Shown here: positions 13,701 to 26,118 of the stretch, in pieces | Position numbering within the stretch: position 1 is the stretch's first letter | How the letters are laid out: each line of letters opens with the position of its first letter | From: Cenococcum geophilum 1.58 | Lineage: Eukaryota; Ascomycota; Dothideomycetes; Gloniales; Gloniaceae | Assembly (NCBI GenBank): GCA_001692895.1 | Contig: KV748179.1 | Coordinates: 4,229,222-4,293,221 of the forward strand | Direction of reading: 5' to 3' | Length of the DNA: 64,000 nucleotides | The notes under the pieces: generated by a model | The model's database searches: none | What the model was told of the DNA's origin: nothing | The model's input: the letters and a program-made list of their open reading frames with translations, nothing else | Position numbers and translations under genes: made by a program

Positions 13701-14790
13701 TCCTTCGCGAATACGGATTTAATTAAAGGCAGCGACTACGTTAAGCTTCATAAAGTATCGTGCTTTCGCTAAGTAGTTAAGCGTTTCTTAAAGCAAAGGA
13801 ATCGGATATCGGTTTCAAATTATAATCGCATTTAGGGCTTAATAATTAACATAGAATCTTAAGCCTCCTCTAGGTTTCTTAACGAATAGTATAGGTAAGG
13901 CGAATAGTAATTAACTAGGGCGAATAAATCCTTTCTTTAGGTGCTCTTTAAGGTATTATTATATTATAAGTAGCTCTTCTTACGATATACCGTATAATAG
14001 GCCGAACTTTGGTGTTATACCAGGTTTAAGTTCTATCTTAAAATTATGCTCATCTTAATACGGGAGTAGTTAGTTTATAAATTATCTCTTAAACGTATTA
14101 ATTAGATTATAATATTCTTTAGGTATAAGAGGTTAGGGGTTAATATATTGCTTCGGTTTTAACGCCTTCTTAATATCTTTTAGTGTTATAGTAAAGATCT
14201 TATAGTCTCGTTTTCTTGCTAACAAATAAAAGGGTGCGGCTTATATTATATAAATTTTAAGAGGTTTTAATATATTATCTTCGCATTCCTTACCGTAATT
14301 AGCAGTTATAACTTTATTATATTGGTTTAAGGTTTATAGTAAGGGCAATTTATATTATATTAAATTCGAATAGTTGTGTATATATTTATAGGGTAAGTAG
14401 TATTTTAAGTAATAACTTCGGCAGTAGGTTATACGGAATTTCAGTATTTCTTTAACCTAGCTAATTAAAGGGTTATATTATTTTAGCTATCCGTATCCGA
14501 GTATTACCTTATAATACTTTAAAGGTGTCATAAATAGAAAAACGTATTTAAGGTGTTTGCCTATCCGCATCTTTATAAAAGCGTAGTACGTTAGTTCGCC
14601 GTGTATTAAAGGCTTACTATTAAAGCCTTATAGGCCTTAGGGCTTATCAAGTTTCTTTAAATTTAAGTATTAAGTTTTTGCGTAGTTTATATTAATAAAG
14701 CCTATGCTAGTAGCTCCGCTATTTATAAGGATTTATACTTCCTTCTATTTTCTAAGTATTTAAATTTCGCCGAGTATATTAAGGGAGTTA
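10511..14790 (-). mobile_element. Gypsy C, truncated fossil Gypsy-type LTR element
   Basis: Minus-strand element whose 3' LTR (10511-10714) is followed by a C-run (G-run on the coding strand) that looks like a polypurine tract (10,718-10,728). Integrase similarity lies at about 11,950-12,240, reverse transcriptase with its active-site region near 13,540, and protease-like sequence towards 14,600. The gag part and 5' LTR are missing where Copia D begins at 14,791. The longest open stretch, at 11,955-12,233, is an integrase remnant and not a host gene. Heavily RIP-mutated and dead. Confidence 0.8.
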
Positions 14791-15131
14791 TGTTGTGTAT
14801 TAGTGCTGGAAGAGCCTAGACACTTATACTCTTCCACTTCTTATCTTAAGGCGCGACTTGGCCCTAGGATAATTTATTTTCTAAGTTAACCAAAGGTAAG
14901 ATACTTTATAGCAACTGAGTATAATTTATAGAACGAGTACGACTTAAGGACCGAGAGGTGTCAGATAACTCATATAGAGCTATTCATTGATGAAATGGGT
15001 TGATTGATTGATGATCTTTGACCGTGTCTTAATGGTTGTTCGACCTAGGGCCCCTGGGCTTAGACGAAGATATTTACAATGCGCGTGACCCGTGCACGTC
15101 CTACGCCTCCGAGAATACAGATTATCTAACA
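14791..15131 (-). repeat. 3' LTR of Copia D
   Basis: 341 bases beginning TGTTGTG and ending CTAACA, immediately left of the polypurine-type tract. Only one copy is in the window, so the left end is inferred from the TG start and from where Gypsy C similarity stops. Confidence 0.6.
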
Positions 15132-16550
15132 CACCCCCTTAGCTTCGACCTGGTCGAGGACGAAGCTAGCCACCTTCTCGTGTCCGTCCATGCNTTAAAT
15201 GAACCGTAATCTCATCTGAATCCTTCCGTCTCGCCCTAACCTTCTCCCTTAGGTCCTCCAGTTGCTTCTTCTTATCCAGCCGCTCCTTAATATCCACCAT
15301 TCTGACTAAGTTAACGAAGTTCTAAAACCTCTGCTTGGGTAGGGCCTTCGTAAGTCCATCGGCGATTATCTCCTTCGTCGCTTTCTATTAAAATACCACT
15401 TGTCTTATTGCGTATTCTTAACGCAACTAGTGTTAATAGATGTTAACGTGTTAGAGAGTTAATAATTAAGGGCTCGTTCAGCTGTAACGTTATTGCTTTA
15501 AACAGCCTACTAATGAAGATAGCTTCTTTCGCGTATCCTGCTTATTTGCTCTTTATGCGATTGGTCCCCTGAATAGCTTTATAATATATTCTTGCGAGCT
15601 CTTTCTGTCGACGGAATTGTCCGTAAATGATACGTTGCTGGCATAGACGAATGATTGCGCTTTACTTCTACCGTCTCTTCCGTCGTCTCGTCCTTTGTTA
15701 CGTATTCCTTTATCTCTCCCTCTACCGTTTATTCCTTCCTTATCTCCTCTATAGTAGATTGCTCTGCTCCTCGTGCCATATAGGTACTGGTCTCTGATAT
15801 AGCATCGTAGAAGCTGCTTCTCTTGGTAGGGATATAGAACGGACTAGTAGGTCTGTATTAGGGGACGGACGCGTTAAACGGATCGATCGGTAATTGGTAG
15901 AGAGGAGTTCCGATTCTGCTATTAGAGTATCTAGAAGACGAGATCTATCTTATACTAGTTAGCTATCTTCTTAATATAGGCTTCCTGGGATAGCTATAGG
16001 AGCCTCTAGCTACGATCGCGTAGCACATAGATTCCTAGGAACCATTTTAGCTCTCTAAGGGTACTTATCTGGTATTCCTTGCTTAGCTCCTTAATTGCTT
16101 CTTAAGCTTTCTTTAAGGTCTTTTGTATGCGCTTCTTTGAGGTTAGTCTAGTCAATATAGATGTCGAGATAGGGTTTATCAATATTCCGATCTAAGAACC
16201 TTCGTAAGACCTGACGCTTAATTTTTAGCGAGGCTGTAGTGTTGATATTCCGTCGTCTTAGGGCCTCGAAGCTTGATAGGTCCTGGATGGCCTAGACGTA
16301 GATGCTATAGTCGTGCATCACCTTTTAAGTCTGGACGAACGTCTCTTAACGATATTCAGCGCTTCCGTTGGCGGCGTAGCAGTTGGCTTGTATTAAACGC
16401 TAATAGACTTCCTGGTCGGATGTATTTAATAGTCTATTGTCCGTGACATTCTTCCATTTAAGTCCATACAGAAGGCAACGTCTTTAAGACGTAGGACTCC
16501 CTTACTCTCGTCTTGTCGTTATTAAGCTTCGTCTTCTTATTCAAGTCTAA
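14791..16550 (-). mobile_element. Copia D, internally deleted fossil Copia-type element
   Basis: A 3' LTR at 14791-15131 is followed on the right by a CACCCCCTT polypurine-type tract and by a minus-strand Copia RNase H end (the ADGLTKAL-type motif lies near 15,340-15,370). Integrase and reverse transcriptase do not follow; after about 15,600 the sequence resembles neither, so the element appears internally deleted, and its 5' LTR is not seen. Base composition is much less RIP-altered than in its neighbours, suggesting a younger insertion. One ambiguous base lies at 15,194. The right boundary is approximate. Confidence 0.65.
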
Positions 16551-19500
16551 TTTTGGCAACTAGATCAGCAAGATCCTTATTCTGTTCTAGCATTTCTTTA
16601 ATTTCCTATTTATTATCGCTATTAACTTAAATTAGTAGAGGAGGTTTATTCTTTTATCTAGGCAGTAGGTTATTTATAGCTTTCTATAGCTTATCTAGTA
16701 AGAAAATAGAGTAAACTTTAATTAAGTCTGGGAGCTTAACCTTGTATAAGTTGCCTACTTTATTAAGAATCTTATACGGTCCTACTATCTTATAGTCTAG
16801 CTTACGGCTAGGCCGTTCTGTTTTCTAGTTCTTTATTATAACCTAAACTATATCGCCTATAGTAAAGTTAGGCTCGCGCCTATGCTTATTCGCCTGCTAT
16901 TCTATTAATTTTTAGGCCTTTTTTAGGTTTGTATGGGCTACTTTCTAGGCTTTTTCTAAGCGCTTAGCATACTGCTAGGCTTCCTTATAAGATAGTTTTT
17001 CGCGTATAGTCTAGGGCCTTTCTAGTCTTTCCCAGTTAAAGCTTATATAGGGTAGGTAACCTATTTCTAGTTAAATAGGGGCAAATCCGGTAGAGTCGTA
17101 GGGTAGGGTTGCTTAGGCGTAGTTTATTAAGGGTAATAGTTTGGCTTAGTTATCCTAGAAGTAGTTAACAAAAGGCCAGAGTCTCTGGTCTAAGTATTAA
17201 TTTATAATCTCCGTTTAACCGTCTATCTAGGGGTAATATGCCGTAGAAAGCTTTAGCTTAATATTTAAGATTTAGGTGAACTTATTCCAAAAGGCTAATA
17301 TAAACTGCGGCCTATAGTCGGATATAATAGTATCTAATAGTCCGTAAATTTAGTAGACGTAGTAGATATATAGTTAGGCTGCCTCTTTAACATCAATATT
17401 CTTATAATAGGGAATTAAGAATAGGCGCTTACCAAAGCGGTTAACTAGGATTATAACTATATCATATCCGTCATAGTTTAGAGGTAGCTTATAAAAGTCT
17501 ATAGAGATATATTACTAGGGGCGGTTGGGTATTAGGAGGGGTTTTAATAGTCCTAGGGTCTTATCTTGTGGAATTATAAACCTATAGCAGTTATTGCAGT
17601 TCCGTATATAGCGGTTAATATCTATAATTATTCCGGGCTAGTAGTAGCGGTTACTAATAATCCTATAGGTCTTATTTTTTCCAGGGTAGGCCGTAGAGAC
17701 CTAGGTATATACTTTGGCAATAAGCTAAGTCCGTAAGTTCTATTCCTCTACTACCACTAGCCGTTCGCGGTGCTTAAGTAGTCCACTTTTAAGGGACCAT
17801 AGGCTAGAAACGTTCTTTGCCTTTTCGCGGTACTCCTATAGAGAAGGGGCTATATAGTTTACCTATAGCAGTTTATTAATAAGGTCTAGTCCTATAGAGT
17901 TAATAGGGCATATCTCGGTATCTAAAGAGTCTATATTTAGTTCTGCCCATATCCAGGAGTTAAGGTGCTCTAGTTATAGTAGCACTTAGGTCCGTAATAA
18001 GATCTTTACGGCTGTCTAGTTATTTATATCCTGTTTACGCCTTATAAAAGCGTTTACACGGTTAATGGCGCCTAGCCTATATATAATTAGGAAGTTAAAT
18101 TAAGATAGGGTGTCTACCTAGCGCGCCTGTTAGGCTATAAGGGCCTTTATTATTATAAAATATTCTAAGGCCTTATAATCGGAAACTACCTAAATAGACT
18201 TAGGGGTGCCTTTTAGTTAGGCTCGCCAGTGTTAAAAGCTAGAGATAATAGCTAGTATTTCTTTATCGTAAATCGGGTAGTTTAGCTCAGCATCTACTAT
18301 AGTCTTTAAATAGTAAGCAATAGGGTGCCATTCTCCGTTTATCTGCTTTTGGGAGTAAACGCCAGCTATAATACTATCTAAGGCATCAGTTTCTAGCATT
18401 AAGGGCCATTCTAGGTTAAAGTAAGCGAGTAAGGGAGTAGAGACTAGTCGTTTCTTAAGCTCGTTAAAGGCCTGCCTATATACGGTATTAAAGTAAAAGG
18501 GCTGGTCCTTATGGGTAAGTAGGCTTAGTAGCTAGGTAATTCTGCTGTAGTTCTTAATAAAGTGTTAGTAGAAGTTATAGAACCCTAAGAATAACTATAC
18601 CCCCTTTACGGTCCTTGGGGGTACCTATTAGTTAATTATAGCCGTCTTTTTAGGTCTGCCTTAATCCCGTTTATATTAATAATAAACCCTAAGTACTTTA
18701 TACGCTTAACACTAAATTCTAACTTCTTAATATTAGCTTAGAGGCTAGCTTCCTAAAGCCGTTATAGGACTTTATAGACATGCTCTTTATATTCCAGTTT
18801 ATTTTTAGAGTAGATTATAATATTATCTAGGTATACTATATAGAAGTTATTAAGGTAGTTAAATAGTACGTTATTTATATATTATTAGTATATAGCCGGT
18901 CCGTTAGTCAGTTTAAAAGGTAGTACTTTATATTTATACGTTCTGTAACAAGTCTAAAACATAATAAGGTTTTCTAATTTAGGGTTTATCCTAATTCGGT
19001 AAAAAGCCTAGTGGATATTAAGCTTTGTAAAGATCTTAGCTCTACTTATTCGGGCTAAAGTCTTATTAAGTAAAGGCAGTGGGTAGCGGTCTTTAAGGGT
19101 TAAATTATTAAGCTTATGGTAGTCGATATAGAAACAAAGTCCTCTATTTAGCTTTTTAGTAAAGAGAATAGGTGAGTTAAAAGGGGCTTAACTAGGCTCA
19201 ATAAAGCCCTTATCCAGGTTATTAATAAGATACTACTTTATAGCCTATAATTCGGCAGTAAATTACTATTAGAGGGGGCTATAGCTAAGGGTAACCACCT
19301 TATCCGGCTTAATTTTAATCTTATAGTTATACGGTTAGTAAGGCGGGAGTATATTAGACGCTGCTTTAGAGAAGGTGTCTTTAAATTTCTAGTATTAACG
19401 GGGCAGTTTTTGTTCTACTAGCTCCTTATCTATAAGCTCGCCTTTCTCTTAGGCTAGGGCTTCTTTCTCTTTAATTATTTAATTAATTTTATATAAGCTA

Positions 19501-21884
19501 GTTATAAAGGTAACGGTATTAGGCTAAACTAGGTTTTAGTAGAATCCTATAGCGCTAATATAGTAGATATTAACTGGCGGAAGGTCTATAGGTTTCTTTA
19601 CAGATATTCATTAGGCCGTGTTTTACGGTATAGGGTTTATAGTCTTCCTTAGCTCACGTTCTATTTTCCATAAGTTATCCTTCCGGTTTATTAGTTTGGT
19701 ATATTATCTAATATCCCTAGCCTTTCTTTATAGCTGCGTAGGGCCTAAGTTCTCCATTAGGGACTTAGCTAGGCTACTATTAACTTCCTAAGTCTTTAGT
19801 GCGGGTGGTATAATATAGGCAGTCTGGGGGCGGCGTAGTATACGAATCCGTTGCGGATTAAGCTATATATCCTTCTTAAAAGCCTAGTCCCTACGCGTTA
19901 CATCGGCCTAGTAAACGGTGTTTATCTACGGCCGTATAAGGTTTTCTATTATAATACTAATCTCTTTTATAAAGGAAGGCGTTAGGGGTATAGTTTTAGG
20001 CTAGATAAGCTGCCTATTCTATACGTTAAGCTATAAGCCTAAATAGGCTAGCTATTTTCTCCTTAAGATTATATTATAGCTTCTAAGGTCCGTAATAAGA
20101 AAGGGGACGTTATACTGCCTTCGTCCGTTAACGCGGAGGTAGATCCGTAAGATAGTTATAATAGGTAGTCCTATTTATCTATTATAACCGCAAATAGGGA
20201 CTAGTTTAGGTAGTTCTTTAAGGGGTATATTTAAAAAGTTAGCCAGTTTTATAGCGTACTTTATATTAATTAAGGTAAAAGCATTTACTCCTAAGTTAGC
20301 TAAAGCAGAGGTTAAAACTTAATATTTATTGTGAAATAAAGTATAAGGGATAGTATAGCTTCTTCTACTAACTAGCCGACCTAGATTAATATATAATATA
20401 TTAATCCCTTTTAACCCTAAAGAGGAGTCTTCCTTTAGGGTTTCTCTTTTTCTGGCTTTATACTATCCTCCTAAATTAATAGGACCTTATTTATCTTTAC
20501 CTTTATTAGGCAGTTCCTTATAGGGTAGCCTATTTAACCACACGAGAAGCAAGCTCCTTAATCGCTAAGGGCCTATATATAGGGGTCGCTATATATAAGC
20601 TGGGTGTATACTAGGCCCGTAATAGGGGTAGCTGCGCGGCTAGCTGCCGGGTTAACTATAGGAGTTACTAGTCGTGCTAGGGCACTACGGGACGTACTCG
20701 TAGTACTTACGGCCTGGTTTATAAGGTTTCTAGTTTTTAGCTAGTTAGCGCATACCTTAATTTAATAAAGGCCTTAGTTAATAGCTAGGCAATAGTCTAT
20801 AAGTTTCTTTAACGTCTATGCCGTAGTATAAGCTAGTAATACGGCCCGCTATAGGTCTAGGGTAAGCTTATTAAAGAGGTCTAGTAGTAGGTCTTCCTAG
20901 GGGATCTGGGCCTGTCCAGCTAGGTATAGAAAGCGGGTTTAGAAGGCTGAAAAGGTCTCCGTTATTTTTATATTTAGGCTTTTATAGCTAAGGCAGGCGT
21001 TTTATACTTTAAAAGGGTCTTTATAAATAGAAGACAAGTATTTAATTATTTCTTCTTTAGAGATAAAGGGGTCTGCTAAGTCTTCAGTATATCGCGGGCG
21101 TAAATACGTCTGGGCGTCTCTACTAGTACGGCTAAAAACATAGGCCATTCTAGCTCGGGCGTTAGGGAAGTAGTCTATATTAACTTTAAGCTTATCCCGT
21201 AATTAGAGCTTCCAATTATTAAATATAGGGTTAGTTCCATCTATAAGTAGTAGGGGATCCATAACCTTTGCCGACCGCTTCGGTGCTATATAGGCCTTAG
21301 TGGGTCTATTAAGGCGCTAGGATAAGGCCTAAAGGACTATAGCAAGTCTTTAGTTGTCTAATAATGACTTATTATTAGATATAGAGGTATCTCTGGCTTT
21401 AAGCAGCTCTCGCAGTTATTTAATTTTAGTATTAGCAGCCGTAAGCTCCGCCTAGGGGGTTAAAACGTTAATTATTTCTTTGTCTAAAGTATTTAAGGGT
21501 CCTATAGCTGCTTTACCTGCTACTATAGTTCGTGGTATAGTGGTAAGGGTGTTAGGTAATTCTGGGTAATTTCTTTAGGGGTTTTGGTCTGTGCGTGTCT
21601 TATAGGTCCTGTCCTTATGGTCCTAGTAATATCCTTAGGGTCCTATTCTGTGTTCTTATAGATATATTTAAGTTCCTTCTTAGGAAGAAAGAGTAGAGTA
21701 AGCTTTAGATAATATTAGCAACTTAGTTAATCGAGACATAAGCACGGCAAAAGGGTCGCGCAAGCCTATATAATTGGATTATCTATAAACGAGAATCTAA
21801 AGCTAGGGAAAGGAAAGGAGAAGAAGAGTAGCGCCGTTTGGTGTTTTATAAGATCTTTGCGTCACGTAATCGCAATATACGGCA

Positions 21885-22235
21885 ATCTGTGGCAATCTGT
21901 GGCAACTTGCCGGTGCGAAGTTCTGCCAAGTTCTGCCAAGTTCTGCTAGTGCCGTAATAGTAATAATATATAGCAAGGTAGATATTAAGTTATATATATA
22001 AACTGTATAAGAAGTCAAGACGTTATACAAGGAAAGAAGGTAGGAAAATGGGAAGAAAGGGCATATATTATAAACTTAGTTGCTTAGTTAATATATGCAT
22101 AAAGCAGAATAGGATTTAGGTGGTAGTCCTAGCAGAACTTAGCAGGATTTAGTAAAACTTAGTAGAACTTAGTAGAATATAGTAGAATGCGGTAAGTTGC
22201 CATTAGATTGCTATAGGTTGCTATTAGATTGCTAT
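21885..22235. repeat. Imperfect inverted repeat inside the LTR region of Gypsy E
   Basis: Repeats of AGTTCTGCCA and GGCAATCTGT at about 21,885-21,949 reappear in reverse complement at about 22,132-22,230, separated by about 185 bases. It may be a small fold-back element or part of an unusually long LTR; no clean target duplication is visible. Confidence 0.4.
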
Positions 22236-22279
22236 CTTATAGTTAGTCTCTAGTTGCTAAGTTAGTAGAAACAGGTGGA

Positions 22280-22481
22280 TGTCACAGCGACTCAGTCAAT
22301 CGAGGCACGAGCGCCGTAGAACGTATGCAAGCCTNTACAATTGGTAGTCTATTGACCCGGATATCAAGATNAGGAGCANAAGAAGGTCGTGGAAAGGACA
22401 CGTCTATATACATGGAGCCAAGACGTAAGCGAACCCCCCTGACTAGGCCTTATCCAGGTTACGCGCGTCAGTGCCGTAACA
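22280..22481 (-). repeat. Solo LTR F (202 bases, target duplication GTGGA)
   Basis: Starts TGTCACAGCG and ends CCGTAACA, flanked by GTGGA at 22275-22279 and 22482-22486. No internal domain lies between its ends, so it is a solo LTR left by recombination. Its first 85 bases resemble the LTR start of Gypsy E near 21,713, but it keeps many CpA/TpG pairs, so it escaped most RIP. Ambiguous bases at 22,335, 22,371 and 22,379. The strand is inferred from similarity to Gypsy E. Confidence 0.75.
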
Positions 22482-22520
22482 GTGGACGTGTATAAGGTGT
22501 TACGGGGGTGTCCCGTAACA

Positions 22521-23218
22521 ATATTGTTCTATATATTATATACTATCTAAGTATATACTTTACATTCCTTAGCAATAATACTTGGCCGCTAGCTAAGAAG
22601 AAAGTACTAAACTATTCGTGCTTATACTAAAGGAGAGAGACTGTATTAAAAGCGTAGGACGTATATAGGAACTTAATCCATTGCTAAAAGAACACCAAAA
22701 GTTAGTATATAAACTCTATTTTGTATATATACTTAAGCCTTACGTGTATATTGGGTGTATAATCTGAATAATAGCAGGTGTCGAAATCTCTGGTTTTTTG
22801 GCGTGGTTTTTTTTTTTTAAGATTTGGGCGCCAAGGATTCAATGTGTTAGTAGGTTAAAGGGCCCATGCGCACTCTACGCTCGACAGGCCAGACCTGCGG
22901 AGGATAAATTATCCTATCCGGATAATATCTAGATATCCGCAAATTTTTAACTACAGGTTCTGTAGTGGGTGCTATAGAAATTGCAAGTAGCGGGATTATA
23001 GGGCTTAACATTCGGCGCATAATAAAAATTCTTAGCCTATAGCGGCGGCAACAGGAGCACTAGAGGGTAAGAATTAGATCGTGGAACTGGAGGATAAGGA
23101 ATAGATAAAAGTTACTAAATTTAGACTGCTGGGTCTCCTCTCTTTTTTACTATTTTGCATAAATAAAAAGGTAGAAAGGAGATATCTAATTAGTAGGAAG
23201 GCTAAAGATATTTACTAA
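22521..23218. other. Non-coding spacer with no recognised gene
   Basis: AT-rich to about 22,800, then a T-run (22,808-22,818) and sequence of more ordinary composition with several short inverted motifs (for example TATCCGGATA near 22,910-22,925). I see no credible reading frame. It is the transition from the transposon block to the hairpin array and MON1. Confidence 0.6.
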
Positions 23219-23668
23219 GGCTCTGCACGAAGCTCTGCACGAAGCTCTACGGAGGCTCTGCACCAAGCTCTGCACGAAGCTCTGCGTACGGAGGCTCTGC
23301 ACCAAGCTCTGCACCAAGCTCTGCATACGGAGGCTCTGCGCGAAGCTCTGCGGAGGCTCTGCATGAAGCTCTGCACGAAGCTCTGCACGAAGCTCTACAC
23401 GAAGCTCTACACGAAGCTCTGCACAAAGCTTTTATATAGAGCCTCCGTAGTAGAGCCGTTGTACGCAGAACCGTCGTACGCAGAGCTTCGTGTAGAGCTT
23501 CGTGTAGAGCTTCGTGTAGAGCTTCGTGCAGAGCTGCAGAGCCTCCGCAGAGCTTCGCGCAGAGCCTCCATACGCAGAGCTTGGTGCAGAGCTTTGTGCA
23601 GAGCCTCCGTACGCAGAGCTTCGTGCAGAGCCTCCGAGCTTCGTGCAGAGCTTCGTGTAGAGCTTTTG
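23219..23668. repeat. Head-to-head 12-base minisatellite forming a giant hairpin
   Basis: The left half (23,219 to about 23,430) is a tandem array of GCTCTGCACGAA and variants such as GCTCTGCGGAG and GCTCTGCGTACGGAG. The right half (about 23,437-23,668) is the same array in reverse complement (TTCGTGCAGAGC). The two halves meet over a few AT-rich bases. Arms of about 210-230 bases could pair into a cruciform or, if transcribed, a long RNA hairpin. Open frames read through it on both strands only because the 12-base period is four codons. It ends about 210 bases before the MON1 start. Confidence 0.9.
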
Positions 23669-23881
23669 CTAAGCTTTGCCAAGACTATCCGGGGACTATC
23701 CGGATAGTCTCCGGATACTATTAGCTGATAGGTCTATTATCCGAGAGGGCTATCCGGCAGGTCTGCCGACAGGCGTCATCGAAGAAATCTCCCTCAACAT
23801 CTACCGCAACCATGGCGTATCCACAGCTCACGATTTACTGTTGCCACCGCTGACCGTTCCTCGATACCTGAGGCATCCTCT

Positions 23882-26104
23882 ATGGATGGAAGTGCGAAAC
23901 CTCAAACCCCAGCATCTCTGGGAAACTCTCCAGCGAACTCCGCAAATGGAATACCCAAACGAGACGATAGCATCGACAAGAAGGACTTCGGTTCTCATAT
24001 GATCGACGTAGAGCAGAGCAGGGTTCCAAGTACATCTACAGGTGAAGAGCAGCCTTCGCGAGAAGGGACACCACCACCGCTTCCTCCACGACCGAAGAAT
24101 CTCCAGTTGCTTGATGGACGACCGCAAACATCAGGCTCTTTGAACCCGTCAAGGCCGCCTTTACAATCGAAGGCGACTATACAGTTATCTCTGGCAGATA
24201 CCCAGTCATATAGTGATGAGTCAAAGGACACAGTCTCCTCGGATGCATCAAAACAAAAGGGTTATCTGGGGCTTGGCGTAAATCGCAGTGGGAGCGAGGC
24301 TGATGACAGTGCAAGCATCAAGAGCTTTGCGCCCACAATTGAAATGGGAGGAGATGCGGAGAGCTTGTTGGGTGAGGTGCTATATGGACAAGACAAGGCA
24401 ATATTCAAGTCTCTGGGCCACCGTTTCGGCAGCTTGAGTGGTCACTCTGAACGAATATTTCCCGACGACCCAGAGTCTGAGGATGCTTTCGAGCACGAAT
24501 TCGATGAAGTCGAGGAGATGAAGGCAGATGGCTCGAATGAAGGTCAGACGATCTTCCGGATGTTATAAGCGCCTGCTGATTTCTTGTCTTTCTGTAGAAG
24601 CTGTAATGAATCAATGGAGATCGAAATTAAAGCATTTCCTCATCCTGTCTTCTGCCGGCAAGCCAATCTATAGCCGCCATGGCGATGATCAGCTGATAAC
24701 GAATTACATCGGTGTGGTGCAGACTATCATTTCATTCTACCAAGGAGCACATGATGTGCTTAGGGGGTTCACGGCTGGGGATGTTCGATTCGTTGTCATG
24801 ACCAAGGGCCCTCTAAATCTCGTTGCTATCACTCGTCTAGGAGAGAGTGATGCCCAGCTACGTTCACAGCTTGATGCGCTGTACATGCAGATTCTATCCA
24901 CTTTAACTCTGCCAAGTATGGAGAGGATGTTCTCGAACAGACCATCGTACGACCTTCGCAGGCCTCTTCAGGGTACGGAGACATTACTCTCTGCACTCGC
25001 GGATGGCTTTACTCGAGGGTCACCGTCGACTCTTCTATCGGCACTGGAGTGTTTGAAACTGCGGAAGTCCCATCGACAAGTCATTAATAATACCTTACTC
25101 AAGACAAGGAGTCAGAATTTGCTCTACGGCTTAATAGTAGCCAGTGCGAAACTCGTCAGCGTTGTGAGGCCGAAGAAACACTCTCTTCATCCTGGCGATC
25201 TTCACTTGATCTTTAATATGCTTTTCGAGGCCGGAAGCGTCAAAGCAGGGGGCGGTGAGAACTGGATACCCCTTTGTCTCCCAGGCTTCAACAACACCGG
25301 TTACCTCTACATGTACGTTAGCTTCTTGAATCTGGACAACCCAAGCAAGCAAGTCCAAGAGCGGCCGGCATCATCAGCTGGGGCACAGGACGAGGTTGCT
25401 ATCCTGCTCATTAGCGCCAACAAGGAGGGGTTTTTCGAGTTGAGGCAGATGCGAGATGATCTAGTTGAGGTAACTATCCCCGTTATCTCCGCCCGAAGCA
25501 TCACTCCTGACCCGGAGTTACACCAAATGCTGACCGGAGTTGCAGCAATTGCAAAAAAACAGCAGTATAGACCTGATTCGCACTGCTGTAAAGAAAGGCC
25601 GCCCTTCATGCACGGATATTGTGCCGGGTTCTCCTTTACGCCACTTTCTCTACAAGTCACGTGGGAACGTGCAATTCACTATGCCATCTTTTGACCCTTT
25701 CTTCGTTACAGCACTAGATCGAAGGCGGTATGTATATGGCAATTTCCTTATGTTAAAAGTGTTCATATGGCGCATATTCTGCACTCGGCCTTATAATTAT
25801 GCTACCAAAATAAGCAATGTTCCACGGAAGCAATGATGTTTGCTAACCCACCGATCATAGACTGCTCAACTTGTACAATACGCTGCATACTCATATGCAC
25901 ACTCGTCCTACGCATCTCAAAATCCATCATAGTACTTCAACCACCCATATCAGCCTCGCGTGGACGACTCCGCTGTTCGAACTGTACTGCGTGGCTTCGG
26001 CAACCACCTCACGTGCTGCGCTTGCTCAGGCAGCAAATAAAATCATCCAATGGGTCAGGCGTGAAGAAGAACGTGTCTTTATCATCGGAGGTGCCGTGTT
26101 TTGA
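23882..26104 (+). CDS. MON1: Vacuolar fusion protein Mon1 (Rab7/Ypt7 exchange-factor subunit)
   Basis: Known role: Mon1 with Ccz1 is the guanine-nucleotide exchange factor that activates Rab7/Ypt7 on late endosomes and autophagosomes for fusion with the vacuole. I read four exons: 23882-24542, 24598-25469, 25546-25727 and 25861-26104 (652 residues). Introns of 55, 76 and 133 bases have GT..AG ends and CTGAT, CTGAC and CTAAC branch sites, and all junctions keep frame. The N-terminal 220 residues are disordered and contain PPPLPPRP, then an acidic stretch. The first longin domain opens with [18 protein letters not shown]. The third-longin end contains [14 protein letters not shown] and the family's C-terminus [13 protein letters not shown]. 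The first donor, GTCAGA, is weak. The ATG at 23,882 is the first one in frame. Flanks: the hairpin array upstream, a 69-base repeat downstream. Confidence 0.95.
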
Positions 26105-26118
26105 TACCCAGATCGTCC

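Larger units (their letters stand above)
16551..22520 (-). mobile_element. Gypsy E, fossil Gypsy-type LTR element
   Basis: Minus-strand order from right to left: gag about 20,500-21,640, protease about 19,900-20,400, reverse transcriptase about 18,500-19,300, RNase H about 18,000-18,450, integrase about 17,000-17,650 and a chromodomain-like end near 16,650-16,900. LTR-like sequence starts near 21,713 and may end at 22,520, interrupted by solo LTR F. The 3' LTR on the left is missing, probably lost at the Copia D junction. Many RIP-type breaks; both boundaries are approximate. Confidence 0.75.

Noticed and set aside
23363-23707. Open frames of 114 and 91 residues across the hairpin array
   Set aside because: They are translations of the 12-base repeat (ELRV/ELRA, SSTR) on both strands; an open frame is expected from the period and there is no sign of selection.
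24543-25545. Apparent frameshifts in MON1
   Set aside because: Each is explained by a short intron with proper ends and branch site (24543-24597 and 25470-25545) that joins conserved Mon1 sequence in phase.
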